DNA of 64,000 nt from Ralstonia sp. RRA (GCF_037023145.1 NZ_CP146091.1:1674001-1738000), one strand, 5' to 3'. Shown: positions 1 to 8,939, counted from the first letter of the stretch. Program-made: numbers and translations. The notes: generated from the sequence alone by a model not told the origin.

Positions 1-1032
1 GCCGTTCTTGGTGAGTTGCGCAAAGATGCGCGGTGCACGGCCTTCGGTCGCCAGGTTGTAGAGCATGCGCGTGGACGCGTACATGCCCGAGTTACCCGCC
101 GACAGCACGGCAGTCAGGATCACCGCGTTCATCAGCCCGGCCGCAAACGCCAGGCCGGCATGCTTGAACACCAGCGTGAACGGGCTCACGCCAATGTTGG
201 TGACTTCCGTGGAGAGCAGATTCGGATCTGTGTACGGCACCAGCACACCGATGATGAAGATCGCCAGCACATAGAACAGCAGGATCCGCCAGAACACCTG
301 CTTGACCGCACGCGGAATCGTGCGCGCCGGATCAGCCGATTCGCCCGCCGCCACGCCGATCAGCTCCGTCCCCTGGAACGAGAACCCCGCGATCATCGCC
401 ACGCCGATCATCGCCGGCAGCCCGCCCACGAACGGCGCATCGCCCATCGTCAGGTTCTGCAGGCCCGACTGAGGGCCGCCCTTCATGATCCCGAAGATCA
501 TCGCCAGGCCAATACCGATGAAGAAGATGACGGTGACGACCTTGATGAGCGCGAACCAGTATTCCGCCTCGCCAAAGCCCCGTACGGAGATGGCGTTGAG
601 CAGGAACATGATGAGGAGGAACACCGCACTCCACAGCACGCCCGGTACATCGGGGAACCAGTAGTGCATGACGAGCTGCGCGGCCGCCAGCTCAACGGCA
701 ATCGTCACCGCCCAGTTGTACCAATAGTTCCAGCCCAGCGCGAAGCCGAAGCCCTCGTCCACGTACAGCGCGCCATAGGTGGCGAACGAACCGGAGACGG
801 GCATATAGGCGGCAAGCTCGCCCAGACTGGTCATCAAGAAGTAGACCATCACCCCGATCAGGATGTAGGCGGCGAGTGCGCCGCCGGGGCCCGCTTGCGA
901 GACCGTCGCGCCCGAGGCAACGAAGAGCCCGGTACCGATCGATCCGCCAATGGCGATCATGGTGAGATGGCGCGCGCGCAAGGTGCGGCGCAAGCCCGGC
1001 GTCTCTGTGGACGGGGTAGCGTGTTCTGACAT
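1..1032 (-). CDS. Amino-acid permease (APC family), partial
   Basis: The reading frame opens at an ATG at 1032 and stays open to the window edge, so the C-terminal part is missing. The N-terminus has the APC/AAT amino-acid:H+ symporter signature: a cytosolic stretch, then RHLTMIAIGGSIGTGLF at the first membrane segment, followed by further hydrophobic segments and GELAAYMPVSGSFATY in the second. This places it with the LysP/AnsP/GabP-like inner-membrane permeases that take up an amino acid with a proton. The substrate cannot be read from the sequence. It is divergent from the beta-oxidation operon, with about 380 bp between the two starts. Confidence 0.88.
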   Translation of the reverse strand, partial: MSEHATPSTETPGLRRTLRARHLTMIAIGGSIGTGLFVASGATVSQAGPGGALAAYILIGVMVYFLMTSLGELAAYMPVSGSFATYGALYVDEGFGFALGWNYWYNWAVTIAVELAAAQLVMHYWFPDVPGVLWSAVFLLIMFLLNAISVRGFGEAEYWFALIKVVTVIFFIGIGLAMIFGIMKGGPQSGLQNLTMGDAPFVGGLPAMIGVAMIAGFSFQGTELIGVAAGESADPARTIPRAVKQVFWRILLFYVLAIFIIGVLVPYTDPNLLSTEVTNIGVSPFTLVFKHAGLAFAAGLMNAVILTAVLSAGNSGMYASTRMLYNLATEGRAPRIFAQLTKNG

Positions 1033-1413
1033 GGATACAGAGTGGACGATTCCGCTCGGATCGCGAATGGAATCGACGAAATGTGACGAGACGTCCCCGC
1101 GCCTGATGGGCACCCAGGATCATCCCAAGCAACGAAATGCGCGACTCTATCAAAACCGTCATGTGCCGGGCAAAAAATCGACGCTGCAGCACACGCGTTT
1201 GAACCTGCCGCAGCCCGCTGCATGGCCCGCTGAACGGCGCCGTGCAGCGCAAAAATAAAAATTGAACGACCGTGCTATTTTGTGTATTCTGTGTCGAGTC
1301 GCGGCCTTACCGCGCGTTAAAAAAACGATACTTAAGAGACAGTTCAACCGCGAGGCACGGTGCGCTGCTTTGGCATCAATCGAGCCGGCCCTCGCATCAC
1401 CAAAGGAACCAGC
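1033..1413. other. Intergenic region between divergent permease and fad operon
   Basis: No convincing gene lies here. The right half (from about 1245) is noticeably AT-richer than its surroundings and holds the promoter and operator of the beta-oxidation operon. Short frames crossing it look like non-coding read-through. The start of the downstream gene is set by the AAAGGA Shine-Dalgarno at 1402-1407. Confidence 0.6.
1262..1290 (+). promoter_or_regulatory. Sigma70-type promoter of the beta-oxidation operon with overlapping operator
   Basis: TTGAAC (1262-1267), a 17-bp spacer and TATTCT (1285-1290) form a good sigma70 promoter. Positions 1264-1275 (GAACGACCGTGC) are an imperfect palindrome that overlaps the -35 box. 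It differs at two positions from the perfect palindrome GAACGATCGTTC at 16471-16482. The arrangement fits repression by a TetR-type regulator, but the regulator is not in this window. Confidence 0.62.
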
Positions 1414-3495
1414 ATGACTGCGGAGTACAAGGTCCAGGACGGCGTTGCCGTCATTACGCTCAGCAACCCGCCGGTCAACGGCCTTGGCCATTCCACGCGC
1501 CTGGGTATCGTTGAGGGCATGGTCAAGGCTGGTGATGACCCCAGCGTCAAGGCCATTGTGATCACCGGTGCAGGCAAGGCCTTCTCGGGCGGCGCTGATA
1601 TCCGCGAGTTCAACACGCCCAAGGCAACGCAAGAGCCGACGTTGCACGCTGTCATCAAGGCGGTTGAGTCGAGCAGCAAGCCGGTCGTGGCCGCCATCCA
1701 CTCGGTGGCGATGGGCGGCGGGCTGGAACTGGCATTGGGCTGCCACTACCGTGTGGCCGCACCGGGCGCGCAGATCGCGCTGCCGGAAGTGAAGCTGGGC
1801 ATTCTGCCGGGCGCCGGCGGTACGCAGCGCCTGCCGCGCGCGATCGGCCTGGAGCCCGCTCTGAACATGATCGTTTCGGGCACTGCCATTCCGTCGGAAA
1901 AGCTGGCCAAGAGCGGCCTATTCGACCAGATGGTCGAAGGCGACCTGATGGCCGGTGCCATCGACTTTGCGCTGAAGGCCGCTGCCGAGGGCAAGCTGCC
2001 GAAGGTGCGTGACCGCAAGATCGAGCACGACAACCCCGAAGGTTTCCTGCAATTTGCCCGCAACACCGTGGCCGCTGTCGCCAAGAACTTCCCGGCACCG
2101 GGCAAGTGCGTCGACGCCGTGCAGGCCGCCGTGCAGAAGCGCTTTGACGACGGCATCAAGTTCGAGCGTGACCTGTTCATCGAACTGGTGAACACCAGCG
2201 AATCGCGCGCACTGCGTCACGCCTTCTTCGGCGAACGCGCTGCCAGCAAGATCCCCGATGTGCCGGAAGACACCCCGGTGCGCAAGGTGGAGAAGGTTGC
2301 CGTGATTGGTGCCGGCACCATGGGTGGCGGTATCTCCATGAACTTCCTGAACGCGGGCATTCCGGTCACGATGCTGGAAACCAAGCAGGAGGCGCTGGAC
2401 CGCGGCGTCGCCACTATCCGCAAGAACTACGAGAACAGCGCCAAGAAGGGCAAGCTGACGCAGGAGAAGGTCGAGCAACGCATGGCGCTGCTAACCCCGA
2501 CGCTCTCGTACGACGACATCAAAGACGCCGACCTCGTCATCGAGGCCGTGTTTGAAGAAATGGGCGTCAAGGAAGTCGTGTTCAAGAAGCTGGACGAAGT
2601 CGTCAAGCAAGGTGCGATTCTGGCGTCGAACACCTCCACGCTGGACGTGGACAAGATCGCCAGCTTCACCAAGCGCCCGCAAGACGTGGTCGGCATGCAC
2701 TTCTTCAGCCCGGCCAACGTGATGAAGCTGCTGGAAGTGGTGCGCGGCAAGGAGACCGCCAAGGACGTGCTGGCGACCGTCATGAAGCTGGCCAAGGCCA
2801 TCAAGAAGACGGCCGTGGTCTCGGGCGTGTGCGACGGCTTTATCGGCAACCGCATGATTGAGCAATACAGCCGCCAAGCCGGTTACCTGCTGGACGAAGG
2901 CGCGCTGCCGGAGCAAGTCGACAAGGCCATCGAGAAGTTCGGCTTTGCGATGGGCCCGTTCCGCATGGGCGATCTGGCCGGCAATGACATCGGCTGGGCC
3001 ATCCGCAAGCGCCGCGCCGTGGACAAGCCGGACATCGTTTACTCGAAGACGGCCGACCTGCTGTGCGAGATGGGCCGCTTCGGCCAGAAGACGGGCGGCG
3101 GCTGGTACGACTACAAGCCGGGCGACCGCAAGCCGTATCCGAACCAGCAAGTCAACGACATGATCGTCCAGCATTCGAAGGACCTGGGCATCACGCGCCG
3201 CAAGATCTCGGATGAAGAGATCGTCGAGCGCCTGGTGTTCGCGCTGGTGAATGAAGGCGCAAAGATCCTGGAAGAGGGCATTGCCTCCAAGGCGTCGGAC
3301 ATCGACATGGTCTACCTGACCGGCTACGGCTTCCCGCTGTTCCGCGGTGGCCCGATGCTCTACGCAGACACCGTCGGCTTGTACAACGTCGCTCAGACCA
3401 TGCACCGCTACAGCAAGGGCTACCACGGTGAAGCGTGGAAGGTTGCGCCGCTGCTGCAGAAGCTGGCCGATGAAGGCAAGGGCTTCAACGGCTAA
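1414..3495 (+). CDS. FadB-like enoyl-CoA hydratase / 3-hydroxyacyl-CoA dehydrogenase
   Basis: This 693-residue bifunctional beta-oxidation enzyme hydrates trans-2-enoyl-CoA and oxidises L-3-hydroxyacyl-CoA with NAD+. Residues 1-190 form a crotonase fold: the GGGLELALG stretch carries Glu105 and LPEVKLG carries Glu125, with the same 20-residue spacing as the two catalytic glutamates of E. coli FadB. GAGTMGGG at 299-306 is the NAD-binding loop of the dehydrogenase half, and His429 in GMHFFSP is the likely catalytic histidine. A second C-terminal dehydrogenase domain follows. The ATG at 1414 is preferred over an upstream in-frame ATG at 1360 because AAAGGA precedes it. It is the first gene of an operon with a nicotinamidase and a thiolase. 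Confidence 0.93.
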   Translation: MTAEYKVQDGVAVITLSNPPVNGLGHSTRLGIVEGMVKAGDDPSVKAIVITGAGKAFSGGADIREFNTPKATQEPTLHAVIKAVESSSKPVVAAIHSVAMGGGLELALGCHYRVAAPGAQIALPEVKLGILPGAGGTQRLPRAIGLEPALNMIVSGTAIPSEKLAKSGLFDQMVEGDLMAGAIDFALKAAAEGKLPKVRDRKIEHDNPEGFLQFARNTVAAVAKNFPAPGKCVDAVQAAVQKRFDDGIKFERDLFIELVNTSESRALRHAFFGERAASKIPDVPEDTPVRKVEKVAVIGAGTMGGGISMNFLNAGIPVTMLETKQEALDRGVATIRKNYENSAKKGKLTQEKVEQRMALLTPTLSYDDIKDADLVIEAVFEEMGVKEVVFKKLDEVVKQGAILASNTSTLDVDKIASFTKRPQDVVGMHFFSPANVMKLLEVVRGKETAKDVLATVMKLAKAIKKTAVVSGVCDGFIGNRMIEQYSRQAGYLLDEGALPEQVDKAIEKFGFAMGPFRMGDLAGNDIGWAIRKRRAVDKPDIVYSKTADLLCEMGRFGQKTGGGWYDYKPGDRKPYPNQQVNDMIVQHSKDLGITRRKISDEEIVERLVFALVNEGAKILEEGIASKASDIDMVYLTGYGFPLFRGGPMLYADTVGLYNVAQTMHRYSKGYHGEAWKVAPLLQKLADEGKGFNG

Positions 3496-3522
3496 GCCAT
3501 CGACGCAAGCGACTGAACCGCC

Positions 3523-4155
3523 ATGCAACTCACGCCCACCGACTGCCTGCTGGTCATTGACGTGCAGAAAGATTTTCTGCCCGGCGGTGCGCTGGCGGTG
3601 CCGGACGGCGACCAGGTCATCCCGGTCGTCAACCGGCTCGCCAAGGCATTCGGACGTGTGGTGCTGACGCAGGACTGGCACCCGCGCGAGCATGTGTCGT
3701 TCGCGGCCAATCATGCTGGCAAAGAGCCGTTCGGCACGATTGATTTGCCGTACGGGCAGCAGGTGCTATGGCCTACCCATTGCGTGCAGCACAGCACCGG
3801 CGCTGCTCTGGCCGATGGGCTGGACGTGCCACATGCGCAGTTGATCGTCCGCAAGGGCTATCACCCGCACATCGACAGCTACTCCGCGTTCTTTGAAGCG
3901 GACCGCAAGACGCCGACCGGTTTGCTCGGCTGCCTGCGCGAGCTTGGGATTAAGCGCGTGTTCTGCGTCGGTCTGGCCACGGACTTTTGCGTGGCGTGGT
4001 CGGCGCTGGATGCGCGTGCTGCGGGGCTGGACGTGGCTGTCATTGAGGATGCTTGCCGCGCGATTGACCTGAATGGGTCGCTTGCGCAGGCGTGGCAGAA
4101 CATGACGGATGCGGGTATCGCGCGGTTGCAGTCGCACGAAGTTCTGAACGGATAA
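3523..4155 (+). CDS. pncA: Nicotinamidase
   Basis: This 210-residue cysteine hydrolase of the isochorismatase fold deamidates nicotinamide to nicotinate for NAD+ recycling. The catalytic triad is visible as Asp13 (DVQKDFLPGG), Lys111 (VRKGYHPH) and Cys156 (ATDFCVAWS). The metal site is Asp51/His53 (QDWHPREH) plus His86. The length matches the E. coli enzyme. It sits 27 bp after the FadB-like gene and about 60 bp before the thiolase, so it is probably co-transcribed with beta-oxidation genes. That position is odd for a salvage enzyme. Catalytic-residue agreement makes the assignment firm. Confidence 0.93.
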   Translation: MQLTPTDCLLVIDVQKDFLPGGALAVPDGDQVIPVVNRLAKAFGRVVLTQDWHPREHVSFAANHAGKEPFGTIDLPYGQQVLWPTHCVQHSTGAALADGLDVPHAQLIVRKGYHPHIDSYSAFFEADRKTPTGLLGCLRELGIKRVFCVGLATDFCVAWSALDARAAGLDVAVIEDACRAIDLNGSLAQAWQNMTDAGIARLQSHEVLNG

Positions 4156-4214
4156 CGGAATACATCGGGTGCGCTTAGAAGCCGCGCCCGCCACCAGATA
4201 CGAGGAGCAACACC

Positions 4215-5393
4215 ATGACCGAAGCAGTCATCGTTTCCACCGCACGTACCGGCCTGGCCAAGAGCTGGAAGGGCGCCTTCAACATGACCCACGGCGCCAC
4301 GCTGGGCGGCCATGCCGTGCAGCACGCCATTGCGCGCGCCAAGATCGAGCCGGGTGAAGTCGAAGACATCCTGATGGGCTGCGCGAACCCAGAAGGTGCG
4401 ACGGGCGCCAACATCGCCCGCCAGATCGCCCTGCGCGCCGGCTGCCCCGTGACCGTGCCGGGCGCGACCGTCAACCGTTTCTGCTCGTCGGGCCTGCAAA
4501 CCATCGCAATGGCCGCGCAGCGCGTGATTGCTGATGAGGGCGACATCTTCGTGGCCGGCGGCGTGGAATCCATCTCGTGCGTGCAGCAAGAGATGAACCG
4601 CCACATGATGACCGAAGGCTGGCTCAACAAGCACAAGCCCGAGATCTACTGGAACATGCTCCAGACCGCCGAGAACGTCGCCAAGCGCTACAACATCGCC
4701 AAGGAGCGCATGGACGAATACGGCGTGCAGAGCCAGCAGCGTGCCGCCGCCGCCGCTGCCGCTGGTAAGTTCAACGACGAAATCGTCCCGATGACCACGG
4801 TGATGGGCGTAGCCGATGCCAAGACCGGCCAGCTCATGACGCGCGAAGTGACCATCTCCGCGGACGAAGGCATTCGCCCGGACACCACGCTGGAAGGCGT
4901 GGCGAAGATCCGCTCGGCCGTGCCCGGCGGCGTGATCACGGCAGGCAACGCCAGCCAGTTCTCCGACGGTGCATCCGCTGCCGTGGTGATGAACGGCAAA
5001 GTGGCCGCTGCCAAGGGCCTGCAGCCGCTGGGCGTGTTCCGTGGCTTTGCTGTGGCCGGTTGCGAGCCGGACGAAATGGGCATCGGCCCGGTGTTTGCCG
5101 TGCCCAAGCTGCTCAAGAAAGCCGGCCTGAAGGTCGAAGACATCGGCCTGTGGGAACTGAACGAAGCGTTTGCCGTGCAAGTGCTGTACTGCGCCGACAA
5201 GCTGGGCATCCCGATGGACCGTCTGAACGTCAACGGCGGCGCCATCGCTGTGGGCCACCCGTACGGCGTGTCGGGCGCACGCCTGGTCGGCCATGCGCTG
5301 ATCGAAGGCAAGCGCCGTGGCGTCAAGTACGTGGTCGTGACCATGTGCATCGGCGGCGGCCAAGGCGCTGCTGGTCTGTTCGAGGTGCTCTAA
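4215..5393 (+). CDS. Acetyl-CoA C-acyltransferase (thiolase)
   Basis: This 392-residue thiolase cleaves 3-ketoacyl-CoA with CoA to acetyl-CoA and a shortened acyl-CoA. The acylated Cys90 is in NRFCSSG, His348 in [14 protein letters not shown], and the second catalytic cysteine, Cys378, in [10 protein letters not shown]. This is the full thiolase set at normal spacing. A GAGGAGCAA Shine-Dalgarno precedes the ATG. With the upstream FadB-like enzyme it completes the lower half of the beta-oxidation cycle. The degradative FadA role is favoured by context over a biosynthetic acetoacetyl-CoA thiolase role. A strong terminator follows directly. Confidence 0.92.
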   Translation: MTEAVIVSTARTGLAKSWKGAFNMTHGATLGGHAVQHAIARAKIEPGEVEDILMGCANPEGATGANIARQIALRAGCPVTVPGATVNRFCSSGLQTIAMAAQRVIADEGDIFVAGGVESISCVQQEMNRHMMTEGWLNKHKPEIYWNMLQTAENVAKRYNIAKERMDEYGVQSQQRAAAAAAAGKFNDEIVPMTTVMGVADAKTGQLMTREVTISADEGIRPDTTLEGVAKIRSAVPGGVITAGNASQFSDGASAAVVMNGKVAAAKGLQPLGVFRGFAVAGCEPDEMGIGPVFAVPKLLKKAGLKVEDIGLWELNEAFAVQVLYCADKLGIPMDRLNVNGGAIAVGHPYGVSGARLVGHALIEGKRRGVKYVVVTMCIGGGQGAAGLFEVL

Positions 5394-5401
5394 AGAGACA
5401 C

Positions 5402-5431
5402 AGGCTCCCACTCAAAACGGGAGCCTTTTTT
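5402..5431 (+). terminator. Rho-independent terminator after thiolase
   Basis: The 8-bp stem AGGCTCCC (5402-5409) pairs with GGGAGCCT (5419-5426) across a 9-nt loop and runs into six T residues. It lies 9 bp after the thiolase stop codon and should end the first operon. Confidence 0.88.
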
Positions 5432-5497
5432 CTGGCACCAACGAAACCCGCATGAGCGCCAGCCGATGCACCCAGACGGTTTGGCCGTTCTTGCCCT

Positions 5498-5613
5498 AGA
5501 TGGCGCCTTGAATTTCTGTAAGCGGGCGGAAACAAGACGGGAAACTGTCTGAGCGAAGCGAGTTTTTCCCGTCTCCGCCCGGTTACGGAAATTCAAGGAA
5601 TCTTTCGCCATCT
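5498..5613. repeat. Large imperfect inverted repeat (about 116 bp)
   Basis: The outer arms are AGATGGCG (5498-5505) and CGCCATCT (5606-5613). Inside them TTGAATTTCTGTAAGCGGGCGGA and the region 5570-5600 pair almost completely, then GACGGGAAA pairs with TTTCCCGTC, leaving a loop of about 20 nt around 5534-5555. The result is a long cruciform or RNA hairpin. It does not encode a plausible protein. It resembles dispersed palindromic elements of beta-proteobacterial intergenic regions; that resemblance is from memory and needs a genome search. Confidence 0.7.
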
Positions 5614-5631
5614 TGGGCGCGCCTTTCTTTG

Positions 5632-5663
5632 CTTACTTTCTTTGGCAAGACAAAGAAAGTGAG
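5632..5663. repeat. Perfect hairpin beside the large inverted repeat
   Basis: ACTTTCTTTG (5635-5644) and CAAAGAAAGT (5651-5660) pair perfectly over 10 bp with a 6-nt loop, extended by two outer pairs after a mismatch. A small CCCC-GGCA-GGGG hairpin follows at 5668-5679. The same TTTCTTTG/CAAAGAAAG motif occurs next to palindromes in many beta- and gamma-proteobacterial intergenic regions, so this is probably part of one mobile repeat cassette with 5498-5613. It ends only about 45 bp before the acyl-CoA dehydrogenase start. Confidence 0.65.
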
Positions 5664-5707
5664 TCAGCCCCGGCAGGGGATGAAACAAGGGATGGACCAC
5701 TAACATC

Positions 5708-7576
5708 ATGTCTTCTCTGCTGCTGTCGCGCCGCGACCTGAGCTTCCTGCTCTACGAATGGCTCAACGTCGAATCGCTCACCCGCATTCCACGTTACGCT
5801 GACCATTCCCGCGAAACCTTCGATGCCGCACTCGACACGTGCGAGCGCATCGCAACGGACCTCTTCGCCCCGCACAACAAGAAGAACGACCAGCAAGAGC
5901 CGCACTTCGACGGCACCACGGTTCACATCATTCCCGAAGTGAAGGTGGCGCTGGACGCCTTCAACAAGGCCGGCCTGATGGCCGCAGGACAAGACTTCGA
6001 ACGCGGCGGCATGCAACTCCCCACCGTGGTCGAGAAGGCCGGCTTCGGCTTCTTCAAGGCTGCCAACGTCGGCACGAGCTCGTATCCGTTCCTCACCATC
6101 GGCAACGCAAACCTGCTGCTTGCCCACGGCACGCCCGCGCAAATCGAGACGTTTGTGCAGCCCGAGATGGAAGGCCGCTTCTACGGCACGATGTGCCTGT
6201 CGGAGCCGCAGGCCGGGTCATCTCTGTCGGACATCGTCACGCGCGCCGAGTACGAAGGCGAATCGCCGCTCGGCGCGCAATACCGCCTGACCGGCAACAA
6301 GATGTGGATCTCCGCCGGCGAGCACGAACTGTCGGACAACATCGTCCACCTCGTGCTGGCGAAGATCCCCGGCCCAGATGGCAAGCTGATTCCGGGCGTG
6401 AAGGGCATCTCGCTCTTCATCGTGCCCAAGTTTCTGGTCAATGCCGATGGCTCGCTTGGCGAGCGCAATGACGTGGTGCTGGCCGGCCTGAATCATAAGA
6501 TGGGCTATCGCGGCACGACCAACTGCCTGCTGAACTTTGGCGAGGGCACGCAGTTCCGCCCCAAAGGAGCAGATGGCCAGCCACGTGCCGGCGCCATCGG
6601 CTACCTCGTTGGCGAACCGCACAAGGGCTTGGCGTGCATGTTCCACATGATGAACGAGGCGCGCATTGGCGTCGGCATGGGCGCGACGATGTTGGGCTAC
6701 ACGGGCTACCTGCACGCGGTGGACTACGCGCGCAATCGCCCGCAAGGCCGCCCCATCGGTCCGTCGGGCAAGGATGCGGCATCTCCGCAAATCCGCATCG
6801 TTGACCACGCAGACGTGCGCCGCATGCTGCTGGCCCAGAAGGCGTATGTGGAAGGCGCACTCGGCCTGAACCTGTATTGCGCCAAGCTCGTCGATGAAGA
6901 ACGTGGTGAGACCGATCCAGCGAAACGCGCCAAGCTCGGCCTGCTACTGGACATCCTCACGCCCATCGCGAAGAGCTGGCCGTCGCAGTGGTGCCTGGAG
7001 GCCAACAGCCTGGCGATCCAGGTGCACGGCGGCTACGGCTACACGCGTGAATACAACGTCGAACAGTTCTACCGCGACAACCGTCTCAACCCGATCCACG
7101 AAGGCACGCACGGCATCCAGGGCCTGGACCTTCTGGGCCGCAAGGTTGTGATGCAGGACGGCGCAGCATTTGTCGCGCTCGGCGAGCGTGTGCAAGCCAC
7201 CGTCGGCCGCGCGTTGGAGACCGGCGATGAAACATTGATCAGCTACGGCCGCGCGCTCGGCATGGCCACGCAGAAGCTGGCCAAGGTCACGCAGACGCTG
7301 TGGGCCGCCGGCGACCCGCGCGTGGCGCTGGCCAATGCATCGGTCTACCTGGAGGCCTTCGGCCACGTGGTCGTGGCCTGGATTTGGCTGGAGCAGGCGC
7401 TGTCCGCCGCCAAGGCATTGCCGAACGCACAAGGCGAGGATGCCGATTTCTACCGCGGCAAGCTGCAAGCCGCGCGCTACTTCTTCCAGTGGGAACTGCC
7501 CAAGATCGACCCGCAGATCGCGCTGCTGGGCTCGCTCGACACGACCACGCTGGATATGCAGGACGCTTGGTTCTAA
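5708..7576 (+). CDS. Acyl-CoA dehydrogenase (long FadE/DmdC-like type)
   Basis: This 622-residue flavoenzyme is predicted to introduce the trans-2 double bond into acyl-CoA. It is longer than the usual 380-residue acyl-CoA dehydrogenases and has an N-terminal extension and a C-terminal domain typical of the DmdC/FadE12-like branch. Visible family signatures are MCLSEPQAGSSLSD in the middle domain, TGNKMWISAGEH, and the C-terminal QVHGGYGYTREYNVEQFYRD and EGTHGIQGLDLLGRK. The exact chain length or methylmercaptopropionyl preference cannot be told. It starts a second transcription unit with an SDR 27 bp downstream, after the terminator and repeat cassette. Confidence 0.9.
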   Translation: MSSLLLSRRDLSFLLYEWLNVESLTRIPRYADHSRETFDAALDTCERIATDLFAPHNKKNDQQEPHFDGTTVHIIPEVKVALDAFNKAGLMAAGQDFERGGMQLPTVVEKAGFGFFKAANVGTSSYPFLTIGNANLLLAHGTPAQIETFVQPEMEGRFYGTMCLSEPQAGSSLSDIVTRAEYEGESPLGAQYRLTGNKMWISAGEHELSDNIVHLVLAKIPGPDGKLIPGVKGISLFIVPKFLVNADGSLGERNDVVLAGLNHKMGYRGTTNCLLNFGEGTQFRPKGADGQPRAGAIGYLVGEPHKGLACMFHMMNEARIGVGMGATMLGYTGYLHAVDYARNRPQGRPIGPSGKDAASPQIRIVDHADVRRMLLAQKAYVEGALGLNLYCAKLVDEERGETDPAKRAKLGLLLDILTPIAKSWPSQWCLEANSLAIQVHGGYGYTREYNVEQFYRDNRLNPIHEGTHGIQGLDLLGRKVVMQDGAAFVALGERVQATVGRALETGDETLISYGRALGMATQKLAKVTQTLWAAGDPRVALANASVYLEAFGHVVVAWIWLEQALSAAKALPNAQGEDADFYRGKLQAARYFFQWELPKIDPQIALLGSLDTTTLDMQDAWF

Positions 7577-7603
7577 CAACGACAACGATAGACAGGAGAC
7601 ACC

Positions 7604-8386
7604 ATGGGTACGCTCAAGCATCTGTTCGATCTTTCCGGCAAGACGGCGCTGATCACCGGCGGTTCGCGCGGGCTTGGCCTGCAGATTGCCGAAGCACTGG
7701 GTGAGCAGGGCGCGCGCATCGTGCTATCGGCGCGCAAGGCTGATGAACTGAAGGAAGCGCAGGCACACCTGAAGTCGCTCGGTATCGAGGCCGACTGGAT
7801 TGCCGCCGACGGCGCGGTCGAAGCCGACATCCAGCGCCTGGCTGACGAGGCGCTCGCCAAGCTGGGCCACATCGACATCCTCGTCAACAACGCTGGTGCC
7901 ACGTGGGGTGCGCCGGCCGAAGACCACCCGGTTGAGGCGTGGGACAAGGTGATGAACCTGAACATCCGTGGCCTGTTCCTGCTCACGCAGCAGATCGGCA
8001 AGCGTTCGATGATCCCGCGCAAGTACGGCAAGATCGTCAACGTGGCATCGATTGCCGGCCTGAAAGGCAACCCGCCGGGCTCGCTCGACACGATTGCGTA
8101 CAACACCAGCAAGGGCGCCGTGGTCAACTTTACGCGCGCGTTGGCCGGCGAATGGGGCGAGCACAACATCACCGTCAACGCCATCGCCCCGGGCTTCTTC
8201 CCCTCGAAGATGACGCGCGGTTCGCTGGAGAAACTCGGCGTCGATAAGCTGACCGAGAAGTCGCCGCTGCACCGCATTGGCGATGACGAAGACCTCAAGG
8301 GCGTGGCTGCGCTGTTCGCGTCGGATGCGTCCAAGCACATCACCGGGCAGATCCTTGCCGTCGATGGTGGCGTGAGCGTGGTCTAA
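7604..8386 (+). CDS. Short-chain dehydrogenase/reductase (FabG-like)
   Basis: This 260-residue classical SDR has the NAD(P)-binding TGGSRGLG (18-25), NNAG (95-98), Ser149 (VASIAG) and Tyr166/Lys170 (YNTSK) motifs. It ends with the ITGQILAVDGGVSVV tail usual for FabG-like enzymes. Between an acyl-CoA dehydrogenase and a thioesterase, a role on a 3-hydroxy- or 3-oxoacyl substrate is likely, but this is context inference. Arg in the glycine-rich loop (SRG) suggests NADPH could be used. An AGGAGA site precedes the ATG. Confidence 0.9.
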   Translation: MGTLKHLFDLSGKTALITGGSRGLGLQIAEALGEQGARIVLSARKADELKEAQAHLKSLGIEADWIAADGAVEADIQRLADEALAKLGHIDILVNNAGATWGAPAEDHPVEAWDKVMNLNIRGLFLLTQQIGKRSMIPRKYGKIVNVASIAGLKGNPPGSLDTIAYNTSKGAVVNFTRALAGEWGEHNITVNAIAPGFFPSKMTRGSLEKLGVDKLTEKSPLHRIGDDEDLKGVAALFASDASKHITGQILAVDGGVSVV

Positions 8387-8418
8387 TTTCGGCTGCTTTC
8401 CACTCTTTTGAACGCAGC

Positions 8419-8853
8419 ATGAGCGCAGACAACAACGGTTTTCCGATCGACATTCCTTTCCTAAAGCTCATCGACATGCGCTGCCTGAAGGCGGCGGATG
8501 GCGAGGGCATCGTCGAGCTGGCGCTGGAAGAGCGCCACATGAACAGCTGGGAGATGGCCCACGGCGGCGTGACCATGACGATGCTCGACGTCGCCATGGC
8601 CATGGCTGGCCGCTCCGCCGATGTGCATGGCCGCGGCGTGGTGACGATTGAGATGAAGACGGCGTTCATGCAGCCCGGGCGCGGCACGCTCAAGGCCAGT
8701 GCGCGCTGCGTGCACCAGTCCACCACCATGGCCTTCTGCGAGGGTGAGGTGACGGACGACACCGGCAAGCTGGTCGCCCGCGGCTCGGGCACGTTCAAGT
8801 TCGTCAAGCGTATGCCGCCGCCGCGCACCCCCGAGCCAGGCGCGGACGGCTGA
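8419..8853 (+). CDS. PaaI-type hotdog thioesterase
   Basis: This 144-residue hotdog-fold protein should hydrolyse an acyl-CoA thioester. The family core is visible in NSWEMAHGGVTMTMLDVAMAMAG, where the HGG turn leads into the central helix with Asp in the expected catalytic position, and in VTIEMKTAFMQPGRG. The protein is of normal length for the PaaI/YdiI group. It lies 32 bp behind the SDR and is almost certainly in the same operon. It may release CoA from dead-end intermediates of the pathway; the substrate is unknown. Confidence 0.85.
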   Translation: MSADNNGFPIDIPFLKLIDMRCLKAADGEGIVELALEERHMNSWEMAHGGVTMTMLDVAMAMAGRSADVHGRGVVTIEMKTAFMQPGRGTLKASARCVHQSTTMAFCEGEVTDDTGKLVARGSGTFKFVKRMPPPRTPEPGADG

Positions 8854-8939
8854 TTGACCTACGTAGTTGCAGTAAGGCAGTACCCAGTTGCACACCGGAC
8901 AGCGTCCGGCACATAAGAAGAGCAACCACGGAGACAACC

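Noticed and set aside
16..1029. Long plus-strand open frame opposite the permease
   Set aside because: Its product is Arg/His/Asp-rich with no domain, and the minus strand carries a clear permease reading frame.
2491..3714. Minus-strand frame opposite the FadB-like gene
   Set aside because: It is an antisense shadow of high-GC codon bias; the plus strand has conserved catalytic residues.
5633..6142. Minus-strand frame over the repeat cassette
   Set aside because: It overlaps the conserved acyl-CoA dehydrogenase start, and the palindromes explain its left part.
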